This document shows positions 41,955-50,451 of a DNA stretch of 64,000 bases, in pieces. The notes below the pieces were generated by a model. That model ran no database searches and was not told the DNA's origin. It was given only the letters and a program-made list of their open reading frames with translations. The DNA comes from Bacteroidia bacterium (GTDB lineage: Bacteria; Bacteroidota; Bacteroidia; B-17B0; Aurantibacillaceae), in assembly GCA_016787785.1 (NCBI GenBank), contig JAEUTO010000005.1:372001-436000 (forward strand). Reading direction: 5' to 3'. The position numbers were made by a program, and so were the translations under genes. Numbering within the stretch: the stretch's first letter is position 1; each line of letters starts with the position of its first letter.

Positions 41955-44144
41955 ATGACCACAAGACGAATTTTAGCCATGCAGGACGTTGTAAACCGTG
42001 TGCCTGTTGCCCTTGAGAAATCAGACAAAAAAGTTTCGGAGTACTACGGCTCTGACGTATTTGGCATGGATGCCATGCGCGAATTCCTTTCGGAAGAAGC
42101 ATTTGACAGCATTCAAAACTCTATGAACCAGGGCACTATTGTAGAACGCAAAATGGCCGACCAGGTTGCTGCCTGCATGAAAGCCTGGGCGCAAAGCAAA
42201 GGTGTTACACATTTCACACACTGGTTCCAGCCACTATCGGGCGCTACTGCCGAAAAACATGATGGATTTTTTGAACCTATTGCCGGTGGCCGCGCCATTG
42301 AGCGTTTTAGCGGTAATGCATTAGTGCAACAAGAACCCGATGCTTCTTCTTTTCCAAACGGTGGTATTCGTAATACTTTCGAAGCGCGTGGTTATACAGC
42401 ATGGGATCCAACATCGCCTGCATTTATCTGGGGACAAACATTATGCATTCCCACCATTTTTATTTCATACACAGGTGAGTCTTTAGATTTTAAAACGCCT
42501 TTATTAAAATCGTTACACGCTATTGATAAAGCTGCAACAGATGTTTGTCAGTATTTTGATAAGAACGTTACCAAAGTAATTGCAACATTAGGCTGGGAAC
42601 AAGAGTATTTTTTAATTGATTCTGCTTTATATAATATCCGTTACGATCTTCAACAAACTGGTCGTACGTTATTTGGTCATGCTCCGGCAAAGGGCCAACA
42701 GTTAGAAGATCATTACTGGGGTTCTATCCCGGAAAGAGTTGCAGCTTACATGCGCGATTTTGAATACGAATCTCATTTATTAGGAATACCTGTGCGTACC
42801 CGTCATAACGAAGTAGCGCCTGCACAATTTGAGTGCGCGCCTGTTTTTGAAGAAACAAATTTAGCGGTAGATCATAATTTATTATTAATGGATGTGATGG
42901 AAAAAGTTGCCATCCGTCATAACTTCCGTGTGTTATTACACGAGAAACCTTACGCCGGTGTTAACGGTAGCGGTAAACACAATAACTGGAGCTTAGCAAC
43001 CAACGGCGGAAAAAATTTATTATCGCCGGGCAAAACACCAAAAACCAATTTACAGTTCCTTACATTTTTTGTAAATACTGTAATGGCAGTTTATGAGCAC
43101 GCTGATTTGTTGCGTGCTTCTATTGCCTCTGCAAATAACGATCACCGTTTGGGTGCTAACGAAGCGCCGCCGGCTATCATGTCGGTTTTTTTAGGACAAC
43201 AATTATCTAATGTGTTGGATGATCTTGAAAAAGCAGTTCACAGCGGCAAGATGAGTCCGGAAGAAAAAACAAAATTAAAAATGAACATCGGTCGTATTCC
43301 TGATATTTTATTAGATAATACAGATCGTAATCGTACTTCGCCATTTGCATTTACCGGAAATAAGTTTGAGTTCCGCGCGGTTGGTTCTTCTGCCAACTGT
43401 GGTGGACCAATGACCGTGTTAAATGCCATTGTTGCAGAACAATTAGTGGCCTTTAAAAAAGAAGTAGATGCGTTGATTGATAAAAAAGTAGAGAAAGATG
43501 AAGCCATCTTCCAGGTATTAAAAAAATACATTATTGCCAGCAAACGTATTCGTTTTGAAGGAAACGGTTATGGCGATGAGTGGAAAGCAGAAGCAAAAAA
43601 ACGTGGTTTAGCAAACATTGCTACAACGCCGGGCGCGTTAGATGCGATGATCTCAAAAAAATCGTTACACATGTTTGAGTCACAAGGTATTTTAAATCAC
43701 CGCGAACAGGAAGCACGTTACGAAATTGCTTTAGAAACATACACTAAGAAAATTCAGATCGAATCACGTATCATGGCAGATATGGTGAATAACCAAATTA
43801 TCCCTGCCGCTTTAAATTATCAAAAGACCTTAATTGAAAACGCAAAAGGTTTAAAAGAAATTTTAGGCGCTGCAGAATTTAAAAAAGCTGCCGATACACA
43901 AATTGATCTGATAAAAGAGATCAGCGAGCATGTTACAATTATTAAAAAAGCAGCGGATGATATGACCGAAGCGCGTAAAAATGCAAATAATTTAGACTCT
44001 GCAAAGAAACAAGCACATGCCTATTGCGAAAAAGTAAAACCATTTTTTGAAACTATACGTTACAATGTAGATAAGTTAGAGAACATTGTAGATGATGCAA
44101 CATGGCCGTTGCCTAAGTACAGAGAAATGCTTTATTTACGTTAA
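41955..44144 (+). CDS. glnN: Glutamine synthetase type III
   Basis: A 729-residue GSIII enzyme forming glutamine from glutamate, ammonium and ATP. Signatures of the type III family are visible: FTHWFQPLSGATAEKHD near the N-terminus, GWEQEYFLID (metal-binding Glu pair), RTRHNEVAPAQFE, VNGSGKHNNWS, EAPPAIMSVFLG, DRNRTSPFAFTGNKFEFRAV and a long helical C-terminus unique to GSIII (DMTEARKNANNLDSAKKQAH). Length matches the family (about 720-730). A Bacteroidota-type promoter precedes it and a terminator follows. It is functionally complementary to the glutamate dehydrogenase gene in this window. Confidence 0.95.
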   Translation: MTTRRILAMQDVVNRVPVALEKSDKKVSEYYGSDVFGMDAMREFLSEEAFDSIQNSMNQGTIVERKMADQVAACMKAWAQSKGVTHFTHWFQPLSGATAEKHDGFFEPIAGGRAIERFSGNALVQQEPDASSFPNGGIRNTFEARGYTAWDPTSPAFIWGQTLCIPTIFISYTGESLDFKTPLLKSLHAIDKAATDVCQYFDKNVTKVIATLGWEQEYFLIDSALYNIRYDLQQTGRTLFGHAPAKGQQLEDHYWGSIPERVAAYMRDFEYESHLLGIPVRTRHNEVAPAQFECAPVFEETNLAVDHNLLLMDVMEKVAIRHNFRVLLHEKPYAGVNGSGKHNNWSLATNGGKNLLSPGKTPKTNLQFLTFFVNTVMAVYEHADLLRASIASANNDHRLGANEAPPAIMSVFLGQQLSNVLDDLEKAVHSGKMSPEEKTKLKMNIGRIPDILLDNTDRNRTSPFAFTGNKFEFRAVGSSANCGGPMTVLNAIVAEQLVAFKKEVDALIDKKVEKDEAIFQVLKKYIIASKRIRFEGNGYGDEWKAEAKKRGLANIATTPGALDAMISKKSLHMFESQGILNHREQEARYEIALETYTKKIQIESRIMADMVNNQIIPAALNYQKTLIENAKGLKEILGAAEFKKAADTQIDLIKEISEHVTIIKKAADDMTEARKNANNLDSAKKQAHAYCEKVKPFFETIRYNVDKLENIVDDATWPLPKYREMLYLR

Positions 44145-44153
44145 TAATTTAAG

Positions 44154-44177
44154 AACCCGCTGAAAAGCGGGTTTTTT
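44154..44177 (+). terminator. Rho-independent terminator after glutamine synthetase
   Basis: Stem AACCCGC / GCGGGTT with loop TGAAAA, followed by a T run. Confidence 0.85.
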
Positions 44178-44183
44178 GTTTTA

Positions 44184-44238
44184 GTCACAAAGTGTCTCCC
44201 TCTGGAGGGAGTACCCGAAGGGGGAGGGAATAAACAAT
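44184..44238 (+). repeat. GC-rich double-hairpin repeat
   Basis: CACAAAGTGT, then CTCCCTC-TG-GAGGGAG, then CCC-GAA-GGG, then GGGAGGGAATAAACAAT. It is a direct repeat of the module at 44295-44362, including the flanking CACAAAGTGT and AATAAACAAT. Confidence 0.7.
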
Positions 44239-44292
44239 ACTATAATTCATAGCCACTATCTTTTATTTTCTTTTTTAATTTCGTCTCATTTT

Positions 44293-44806
44293 GGCGTAAG
44301 CACACAAAGTGTCCCCCTCACGGAGGGGGTGGCGCGAAAGCGACGGGGGAGGGAATAAACAATGAAAATTAACAATCATAATCTTTACAGTAAACATCTT
44401 AAAACATTTGCACATAAAAATAGAAAGCAAATGACAAAAGCGGAAAGTTGTTTGTGGAAGTATATTTTACGCTTAAAACAGACAGGTTTTACTTTTAACC
44501 GTCAAAGACCAGTTTTAAATTACATAGCAGATTTTATGTGTAAAGATCTAAAACTAATTATTGAAGTTGACGGTTATACACATTTAATAGAAGAGGTTAT
44601 TATTAATGATAAGATCAGGCAAAAGGATTTAGAAAATGCAGGATACAGGGTAATAAGATTTAAGGATGAAGAAATTTTAAAAGAAATTGATTTTGTAAAG
44701 GAAAAAATAATACAAATCATAAAAGAGGTAAGACATTAGAGGTCCCTCCCCCGCCCTTTGGGCACCCCCTCCGTGAGGGGGACAAACAACTTTGTGTGCT
44801 TACGCG
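44293..44806. mobile_element. Putative repeat-bounded unit carrying a DUF559 gene
   Basis: The left arm (44293-44353) reads CGTAAGCACACAAAGTGTCC, then CCCTC-ACG-GAGGG, CGC-GAAA-GCG and GGGGGAGGG. The right arm (44744-44806) is its inverted copy: CCCTCCCCC, GCCC-TTT-GGGC, the same CCCTC hairpin, then CAACTTTGTGTGCTTACGCG. The DUF559 gene starts 8 bases after the left arm and stops 4 bases before the right arm. No transposase is encoded, so mobility is inferred from the arrangement. Confidence 0.5.
44362..44739 (+). CDS. DUF559 domain endonuclease-like protein
   Basis: A 125-residue protein of the DUF559 (Vsr/restriction-endonuclease-like) family: MTKAESCLWKYILRLKQTGF, FNRQRPVLNYIADFMCKDLK, LIIEVDGYTHL with the acidic residues of a PD-(D/E)XK-type site, and RFKDEEILKEIDFVKEKI. 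The family is predicted to be nucleases, not characterised well. It is framed by inverted GC-rich repeats, and its ATG is formed within the conserved AATAAACAATG that follows the repeat module. Start ATG 44362. Confidence 0.83.
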   Translation: MKINNHNLYSKHLKTFAHKNRKQMTKAESCLWKYILRLKQTGFTFNRQRPVLNYIADFMCKDLKLIIEVDGYTHLIEEVIINDKIRQKDLENAGYRVIRFKDEEILKEIDFVKEKIIQIIKEVRH

Positions 44807-44901
44807 AATTTGTAGTATAGATTTTATTCGCAAAGCGAATAAAATTATGTGTAACTCATTTAAGTTTAGCTAAACCTTTTCTCTCTGTGCCTATGTGGTT
44901 T
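44791..44901. repeat. CACATAG-type intergenic element (right portion)
   Basis: Contains AACTTTGTGTGCTTACGCGA, a central hairpin ATTTTATTCGC-AAA-GCGAATAAAAT (44821-44845, 11 bp), a GTTTAGCTAAAC palindrome, and the right end CTGTGCCTATGTGGTTT. It is fused to the right arm of the DUF559 unit. Confidence 0.6.
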
Positions 44902-44951
44902 AAAAACGCAGTGGGATTTTTTTTTATTTTGTAATAGCAAATCAACCCTTT

Positions 44952-44981
44952 GTATACAAAAAATCGGTTTTTATATACAAT
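44952..44981 (+). promoter_or_regulatory. Direct-repeat operator, probable LytTR site upstream of the kinase
   Basis: GTATACAAA at 44952 and ATATACAAT at 44973, 21 bases apart start to start. The same sequence and spacing occur at 46724 and 46745, before the secreted-protein operon. LytTR regulators bind pairs of direct repeats spaced about two helical turns, so this could be an autoregulatory site. Confidence 0.5.
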
Positions 44982-45003
44982 AAGTCTTCTCAAAAAAAAA
45001 TAA

Positions 45004-46014
45004 TTGTATTTTAGATGGCTGAACAGATCATTTAAAATAGCGTTATTGATATTGCAGGTATTGGCATGGTTCATGCTTCTGGCCTTTCCATACCTTAACA
45101 AACCACCCGGTGTTGACCATTTTTTGTGGAGCTTTAACCTGGAGCATTTTTTATATTATTTTTTCCTCATCGTTTTTTTTAACCTCAATTATTTTTATTT
45201 CATTCCTTATCTCTTTCAAAAACAGAAATTTTTGAAATTCTTTAGTGCGGTAATTCTTAGCTTTATCATTATAATTCTTTCGCGAACATTTATAGTGGAG
45301 TTTTTATTTCCAAAAAGAGAAATTTCGGAGTTTCGTTTTCATTTTTCCGCTGCGGGTTATCTTATTATAGCCTATGCCATAAGTACAGCGTTTAGGGCTT
45401 TGCAGGATTGGTTTGTTGCTAAGCAGGAAAAAGAAGTTTTAATTTCTGAAAAACAAAAAGCGGAGCTAGCAGTTTTGAGACACCAGTTAAGTCCACACTT
45501 TTTATTTAACACCTTAAATAATATTACCGAGTTAATGCATAAAGATGTAAATGTGGCTGAGGAATACGTTGGCAAACTGGCAGCTCTTTTGCGCGAATTA
45601 CTTCAAAAAGAAAAACTCGAAAAGATATTACTGCGCGATGAATTAAATTTTGTAAAAAATTATGTTGATCTCCAAAAAATAAGGTTGAATGAAAACAATA
45701 AATTGAGTTTTCACGTACTTGGAGATCCTAAAAATTTAATGATAGAACCCTTTATTTTAATAAATTTTGTTGAGAATGTATTTAAGCATGGTTTAGGTGA
45801 CAACAATAAGCTGGTAATTCATATTAAAATTGAAAACAGTGTTGTTGAACTGATCACGGAAAACACTATTTCGGAATATAAAAAAGATCAATCGGGTGGA
45901 ATTGGTCTGGCAAACATTCAAAAACGTTTGCAGTTGATCTATCCCCAAAAGCACGATCTCCACATTTTATCTACTGATAAATATTGCGTTAATTTGAAGA
46001 TCGATCTTGCATGA
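45004..46014 (+). CDS. LytS-type sensor histidine kinase
   Basis: A 336-residue membrane kinase. Four transmembrane segments lie in residues about 8-140 (ALLILQVLAWFMLLAFPYL, LYYFFLIVFFNLNYFYFI, VILSFIIIILSRTFIV, AAGYLIIAYAISTAF). The His-kinase domain of the LytS/YehU type follows: HQLSPHFLFNTLNNITEL with the phospho-acceptor His, DELNFVKNYVDLQKIR, the N-box FVENVFKHG and the G-box GGIGLANIQKRL. The start appears to be TTG at 45004. It overlaps the response regulator gene by 4 bases, so the pair is co-translated. Confidence 0.88.
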   Translation: MYFRWLNRSFKIALLILQVLAWFMLLAFPYLNKPPGVDHFLWSFNLEHFLYYFFLIVFFNLNYFYFIPYLFQKQKFLKFFSAVILSFIIIILSRTFIVEFLFPKREISEFRFHFSAAGYLIIAYAISTAFRALQDWFVAKQEKEVLISEKQKAELAVLRHQLSPHFLFNTLNNITELMHKDVNVAEEYVGKLAALLRELLQKEKLEKILLRDELNFVKNYVDLQKIRLNENNKLSFHVLGDPKNLMIEPFILINFVENVFKHGLGDNNKLVIHIKIENSVVELITENTISEYKKDQSGGIGLANIQKRLQLIYPQKHDLHILSTDKYCVNLKIDLA

Positions 46015-46709
46015 AAAAATTTACTTGCATAATTATTGATGATGAGCCTCTGGCCATTGATAAATTAACACGTTTTATTGAGAAGGAAAAGAGCTTTATT
46101 ATTTCGGCAAAATACACGAGCGTTACAGAAGCCGAAAAAACGCAAAATTTTAATAATGTTGATGTTATTTTTTTAGATGTTCAAATGCCTTTGATGTCAG
46201 GAATGGATCTGGCTAAAAAGAATAAGATCACGCGACCAATTATTTTTACAACGGCTTACGATAAATATGCTGTAGAAAGTTTTGACCTGAATGTAGTAGA
46301 TTATCTTTTAAAACCCTACACCTACGAACGTTTTGAAAAGGCTTGTAAAAAAGCGATCGATCGTTTGTTAGGTGAGCAAAACAAAAAACAAGACCCCGGT
46401 TTTATTATCATAAATTCAGAGCATCAGGTTTTTAAAATAAATTATAACGATATTTTATATATTGAAGGATTAAAAGATTACGTTAAAATTCATACGCTCG
46501 CTCACGACAAACCAATTTTAACGCGGCAAAATCTAAAAAAGATAGGAGCACAGCTGCCGGAAGACCTTTTTATTCGTGTTCACCGGTCGTATATTGTTGC
46601 TCTTAACAAGATCCAAAAAGTAGCCAAACAAAAGATGATCATCCATGGAACCGATATTCCTTTAGGCGACCTTTTTAAAGACGATTTTTTACAACGCTAT
46701 TTTAAATAG
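46011..46709 (+). CDS. LytTR-family response regulator
   Basis: A 232-residue response regulator. The receiver domain (about 1-120) has the acidic IIDDEP cluster, the phospho-acceptor Asp in VIFLDVQMPLMSG, Thr in IIFTTAYD and Lys in LLKPYTYERF. The C-terminal LytTR DNA-binding domain (about 135-232) shows NDILYIEGLKDYVKIHT, KIGAQLPEDLFIRVHRSYIV and LNKIQKVAKQ. It is partner to the adjacent kinase. Candidate operators lie both upstream of the kinase and downstream of this gene before a secreted-protein operon, which it may control. Confidence 0.92.
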   Translation: MKKFTCIIIDDEPLAIDKLTRFIEKEKSFIISAKYTSVTEAEKTQNFNNVDVIFLDVQMPLMSGMDLAKKNKITRPIIFTTAYDKYAVESFDLNVVDYLLKPYTYERFEKACKKAIDRLLGEQNKKQDPGFIIINSEHQVFKINYNDILYIEGLKDYVKIHTLAHDKPILTRQNLKKIGAQLPEDLFIRVHRSYIVALNKIQKVAKQKMIIHGTDIPLGDLFKDDFLQRYFK

Positions 46710-46723
46710 GCGGTATTGGTTTA

Positions 46724-46786
46724 GTATACAAAAGCAGATTGTTGGTATACAAAATTAAGTGTACGTGATTTTATCTTATAATTTTG
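46724..46786 (+). promoter_or_regulatory. Probable LytTR operator and promoter of the secreted-protein operon
   Basis: Two GTATACAAAA repeats at 46724 and 46745 (21 bases apart), then a -7 box TAATTTTG at 46779-46786 (TAnnTTTG), 18 bases before the ATG at 46805. Confidence 0.55.
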
Positions 46787-46804
46787 GTTTAAACCCAATT
46801 AATT

Positions 46805-48139
46805 ATGAGAAAAAATTATTTTTATTCAGCGCTCTTAGCTTTAATAAGTTTTACATCTGTGCTTGGACAGGCGCCAAGCTTAACATTATTAAACTCGTAT
46901 TCTTTAACGCCAAATGCTACCGATACCATTGGTGCATTTGCAAGGATCTATTACCATCAACCAAGAAATAAATTTTATACTATTTATGCCGCAAGGCAGG
47001 CAGGTAGTGCTTCACCAGCCGGCGTACTATCGAACTTTGCCTGGCGCGAGTACAACGCTAGTATGGTGTATACGGGCAATCACGGCAGTTTACCGGGGCA
47101 AACAGGTGCCGGTGATTTTGCTATGGTTATGGTAGATAGTAACTATTATCATTTAACATTGGCGTCGCCAACCGCAAATTATAAACTCACTAAGTACGAT
47201 GATGATTTTAATATTCTTAGTTCAAAAACAATTACTTTAAACTCATGCTCTTCAAATATCGATCAGCTTTTAAATTACACCAATGGAAGATTAATAATAG
47301 GGGCAATGAATGATGCCGGCGTTTGTCCACCGGTAAATCCTCCAAGCCTTTCACTTGCGCCGTTGTCAGAGATCCATCAATACGACCTTAATTTAAATTC
47401 TGTAGCAACACCAACAATAATTTCTCAAACTAAAATAACCTGGGGTTCCAGCATGATATTTAACGCAGGAAATTATTACGAGGTAACAATGGAAAATTTT
47501 AATACACGCGATCTTTATGCTTATAAATACGATGCCAATTTTACGTATATCAATAAAACGCTTTTGCATAATGATGGGCAATGGAGCCAGGGTGTTATCT
47601 GGAACGCGGGGTATTATTATGTGGCACATCATACCGGTGAGCACAATGAAGGAAATGTACTCATAGGTATTTATGATAACAACTGGAATATTGTAAACAC
47701 CACTACTGTTACCAATTTTGCTGTGCCCACAACTACAGGCAGTACAAGTTATAATTGTAACAGGCCTTTTTTAACGCTGGTAGGAAATAAACTCTACGTG
47801 TCGTACGATATTGAAAAATATGTTGTGCCAGTAAATAAAAAAGATTGGCAGGCAGCTGTAAAAGTTTACCAGATAAGTGGCATTACAAATATTAATGAGA
47901 TCGAGTCAGCCCGGCAGCTTTTGGTTTATCCTAATCCCGCAAGCGAAAAGATCACTTTAAAAACCACAGCGCCAACAGGCGAAAACGAAGTTCTTACAAT
48001 AACAGATCTATTAGGTAGAATTGTTTTTGAAAGCAGTTTTACGAATGAAATAAATATTAATACAGCATCGTGGGACAAAGGCGTTTATACCTATCAATTA
48101 AAAAACAAAACCGTAAAAGGGAAAATAATTATTGAATAA
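46805..48139 (+). CDS. Secreted protein with T9SS sorting domain
   Basis: A 444-residue protein with signal peptide MRKNYFYSALLALISFTSVL and a C-terminal T9SS type A sorting domain (about 370-444: VYPNPASEKITLKT, GVYTYQLKNKTVKG). The middle is rich in strands with Tyr/Asn (YYEVTMENFNTRDLYAYKYD, NAGYYYVAHHTGEHNEGNV) suggesting a beta-propeller surface protein. No enzymatic motif is seen. It is first in a two-gene operon with a T9SS hydrolase (2-base gap), directly after the LytS/LytTR genes and their candidate operator. Confidence 0.85.
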   Translation: MRKNYFYSALLALISFTSVLGQAPSLTLLNSYSLTPNATDTIGAFARIYYHQPRNKFYTIYAARQAGSASPAGVLSNFAWREYNASMVYTGNHGSLPGQTGAGDFAMVMVDSNYYHLTLASPTANYKLTKYDDDFNILSSKTITLNSCSSNIDQLLNYTNGRLIIGAMNDAGVCPPVNPPSLSLAPLSEIHQYDLNLNSVATPTIISQTKITWGSSMIFNAGNYYEVTMENFNTRDLYAYKYDANFTYINKTLLHNDGQWSQGVIWNAGYYYVAHHTGEHNEGNVLIGIYDNNWNIVNTTTVTNFAVPTTTGSTSYNCNRPFLTLVGNKLYVSYDIEKYVVPVNKKDWQAAVKVYQISGITNINEIESARQLLVYPNPASEKITLKTTAPTGENEVLTITDLLGRIVFESSFTNEININTASWDKGVYTYQLKNKTVKGKIIIE

Positions 48140-48141
48140 CT

Positions 48142-49227
48142 ATGAAAAGATCTATTTTATTTTTAGCCGGCATTATTTCTATACTAAAAATTAATGCGCA
48201 AAGTTTGCCGCCAACAGCTCAGGCATTGTACAACGAATTTTATAATAACGATGTAGGCCGGGGGCAATACGCTATAAACAATGGGGCGCAGGCACTTGCC
48301 ACCGCAGATGGAAAATCGTTTTATTTAAAATGGATGCCAACCGGCGCCACGCCATCTTTAACCCCATTGCTTGTTACCATGCATGGATCAACAGGAAATG
48401 TGTTTGACGAGTTTTATCTTTGGCATCAGAAGGCAGCTGCAAAAGGTGTAGGCATTATTGCAATGCAATGGTACAGAGGTGCTGCCTCAGTTTCACCCAA
48501 TGATTATTTTGAGGACACTGTAATTTACAGATACATCGATACGGCTCTAAAGAGAATAAAATACCCTTCTAATAAAGCATTTTTACATGGTTTTAGCAGG
48601 GGTTCTGCACGGTCCTATGCAATTGCGTTTTACGACACGCGTCCATCTATCGGCAAGAATTATTTTTGTACAGTATTGTCTAATTCAGGAAAACCTGATT
48701 CAGTTTATACCTTGTATGCGCAGATAAATTCTGGGATGTATGGCCATTCGTTATATAACGGAAAACGATGGGCTATGTTTTGCGGAGGTCTTGATCCCGG
48801 GGTTCAAACCGCCTGTTGGGCAATGAATAATGCTAAGAACTGGGTGCAATTAAATGGTGGAAATGTTGGGCTTTACATTTCAGATCCAAATTTAGGCCAT
48901 GGCGGTTTTCATCAAACACCGGCTTATATAGATTCCGCATTAAATTATTATTTACCATGTTTTACAGGCAATGTTGGTATCAAAGAAAATGTAAATAAAA
49001 ATAAACTGGATGTTTTTCCAAATCCATGTAAAGGTAGTTTTGAAATTAGATGCGACGCAGAAATTGCAGATGTTGAGATCTTTAACACTATCGGGCAAAT
49101 TGTTTACCGCGAAAAAATTAACGCTTCGCAGAAACGAATAACTCCCGGTTTGAAGAGCGGCGTGTATTTTTTGAAGATCGATTTTGGAATTGCTAATGAA
49201 ATGAAAAAAATAATTATTGAAGAGTAA
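48142..49227 (+). CDS. T9SS-secreted alpha/beta-hydrolase (esterase/depolymerase-like)
   Basis: A 361-residue protein with signal peptide MKRSILFLAGIISILKINAQ. The alpha/beta-hydrolase fold is at about 45-270: oxyanion region PLLVTMHGSTGN, nucleophile elbow HGFSRGSARS (Ser in G-F-S-R-G), acid candidate in CGGLDPG, and His in LGHGGFHQT. The pattern resembles PHB-depolymerase-type esterases, but the substrate is unknown. The last about 75 residues are a T9SS type A sorting domain (VFPNPCKGSFEI to MKKIIIEE). It is coupled to the preceding secreted-protein gene and probably has the same regulator. Confidence 0.83.
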   Translation: MKRSILFLAGIISILKINAQSLPPTAQALYNEFYNNDVGRGQYAINNGAQALATADGKSFYLKWMPTGATPSLTPLLVTMHGSTGNVFDEFYLWHQKAAAKGVGIIAMQWYRGAASVSPNDYFEDTVIYRYIDTALKRIKYPSNKAFLHGFSRGSARSYAIAFYDTRPSIGKNYFCTVLSNSGKPDSVYTLYAQINSGMYGHSLYNGKRWAMFCGGLDPGVQTACWAMNNAKNWVQLNGGNVGLYISDPNLGHGGFHQTPAYIDSALNYYLPCFTGNVGIKENVNKNKLDVFPNPCKGSFEIRCDAEIADVEIFNTIGQIVYREKINASQKRITPGLKSGVYFLKIDFGIANEMKKIIIEE

Positions 49228-49235
49228 AATAAGAA

Positions 49236-49262
49236 AGCCGGTATGATACACCGGTTTTTTTA
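49236..49262 (+). terminator. Rho-independent terminator
   Basis: Stem CCGGT / ACCGG extended by A-T pairs with loop ATGATAC, then seven T. It ends the secreted-protein operon and faces the convergent gene at 49276. Confidence 0.65.
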
Positions 49263-49275
49263 TGCATGCACTTTA

Positions 49276-50433
49276 TTAGTCAATAATTATTTTCTTTGTT
49301 TCGCTTGTGTTTTTTGTTTTGACCTCAATAAAATAAATGCCTTTATTTAAATGGTGTTTAAACGAAGATATGTTTTCTGTTGAATGAAAAACTAATTTAC
49401 TTTCAGTATCATAAATCTTTATTTCTTCAATGGTACTATTATCATTTAACGCAATATGTATCTGATCTTTTAACGGATTAGGATAAATTGTAAAAGTTGA
49501 ATGCTCGTTTTTATTTTTATTTAAACCCATAACATTCGAATATTTACTCACATACACCATTATATAATTTCCGGCGCCGAGTTTTATAACTGCTGGATCG
49601 GCCTGAACACCGTTACTTGTGATCGACCCGACACAATTAGTAAAAGTGGGGTTCCAGCCAATGCCATCAATTGTGCTTTTAAACCAGATGGCACCAGTTT
49701 GTGGCGAAGGTGTTCCATAAAAACGAAAGGTTGATCCGCCTCCCGGTATATCCGACATAAGGTTACCTGTAAAATTGTGGTTAGCATCTGAAGCAATAGT
49801 TGTTGTTCTTGTAAACGCAAGCCCGTCATTTGAAATAAAATGAAAAGCACCGGCTGCCGGAAAAGCTCTTGGTGCCGTATAATGCCAGGCGCTTCCTATC
49901 TTAACGGCCGCCGGATCAATTGTGATAGAGTCAGCAACGGCAACTCTCACACCGGGCTCCCATGTGTAATTTACGCCATCGCTTGATATTGCAGAATAGC
50001 AATGGTAGGTGGAATCCAACATGGTTAATGTGTTTGTTTTTGAAGATGAAAAATACATTCTTATTTGCCCGTTATCTGCTATTACCAATGTTGGATCGAA
50101 AGGTTTTTTAAAAGTTGGAGGAAGTCCATTAAAAACAGCCAGTGTGGGCGTGCCCCAGGTTAGTCCGCCGTCTGTAGATTTTTTTACCGCCACTTTATCA
50201 AAAGCTGTATTTGTTGGAGAAGCTGGTGCAGGAAACCATTGAAACGCACAATAGATCGTTCCGGTTGAATGTTGTGTAATACTTGGTACACCTGCTGAAT
50301 CCTGAAATAAATTATTATTTGTCCAGGTAATGCCATCACTACTGCTACATGCTATAAGGTCAAAACCGTTTGGCGCTTGCGGGAAAAATGAATTTGAACA
50401 AAAGATGAAGAGTAGCAGTAATAATTTTTTCAT
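49276..50433 (-). CDS. Sialidase-like beta-propeller protein with T9SS sorting domain
   Basis: A 385-residue protein with signal peptide MKKLLLLLFIFCSNSFFPQ. The propeller region (about 20-300) has Asp-box-like repeats: SSDGITW, STDGGLTWGTP, SSDGVNYTWEPG. PFDPTLVIADNGQIRMYFS is a typical sialidase/glycosyl-hydrolase-like five-blade feature. The catalytic Asp/Glu set of true sialidases cannot be confirmed. The final 75 residues form a T9SS type A sorting domain (IYPNPLKDQIHI to SETKKIIID). It is probably surface-exposed and carbohydrate-related. Confidence 0.8.
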   Translation of the reverse strand: MKKLLLLLFIFCSNSFFPQAPNGFDLIACSSSDGITWTNNNLFQDSAGVPSITQHSTGTIYCAFQWFPAPASPTNTAFDKVAVKKSTDGGLTWGTPTLAVFNGLPPTFKKPFDPTLVIADNGQIRMYFSSSKTNTLTMLDSTYHCYSAISSDGVNYTWEPGVRVAVADSITIDPAAVKIGSAWHYTAPRAFPAAGAFHFISNDGLAFTRTTTIASDANHNFTGNLMSDIPGGGSTFRFYGTPSPQTGAIWFKSTIDGIGWNPTFTNCVGSITSNGVQADPAVIKLGAGNYIMVYVSKYSNVMGLNKNKNEHSTFTIYPNPLKDQIHIALNDNSTIEEIKIYDTESKLVFHSTENISSFKHHLNKGIYFIEVKTKNTSETKKIIID

Positions 50434-50451
50434 AAGAGTAATTTGCTTACT

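Noticed and set aside
41851-42102. Minus-strand ORF of 83 codons at the start of glutamine synthetase
   Set aside because: It overlaps the promoter and coding start of glnN in antisense; treated as a shadow.
44184-44806. Repeats near the DUF559 gene as a CRISPR array
   Set aside because: Copies are in both orientations, unevenly spaced, and form hairpins of varying sequence; there are no regular spacers and no cas genes.
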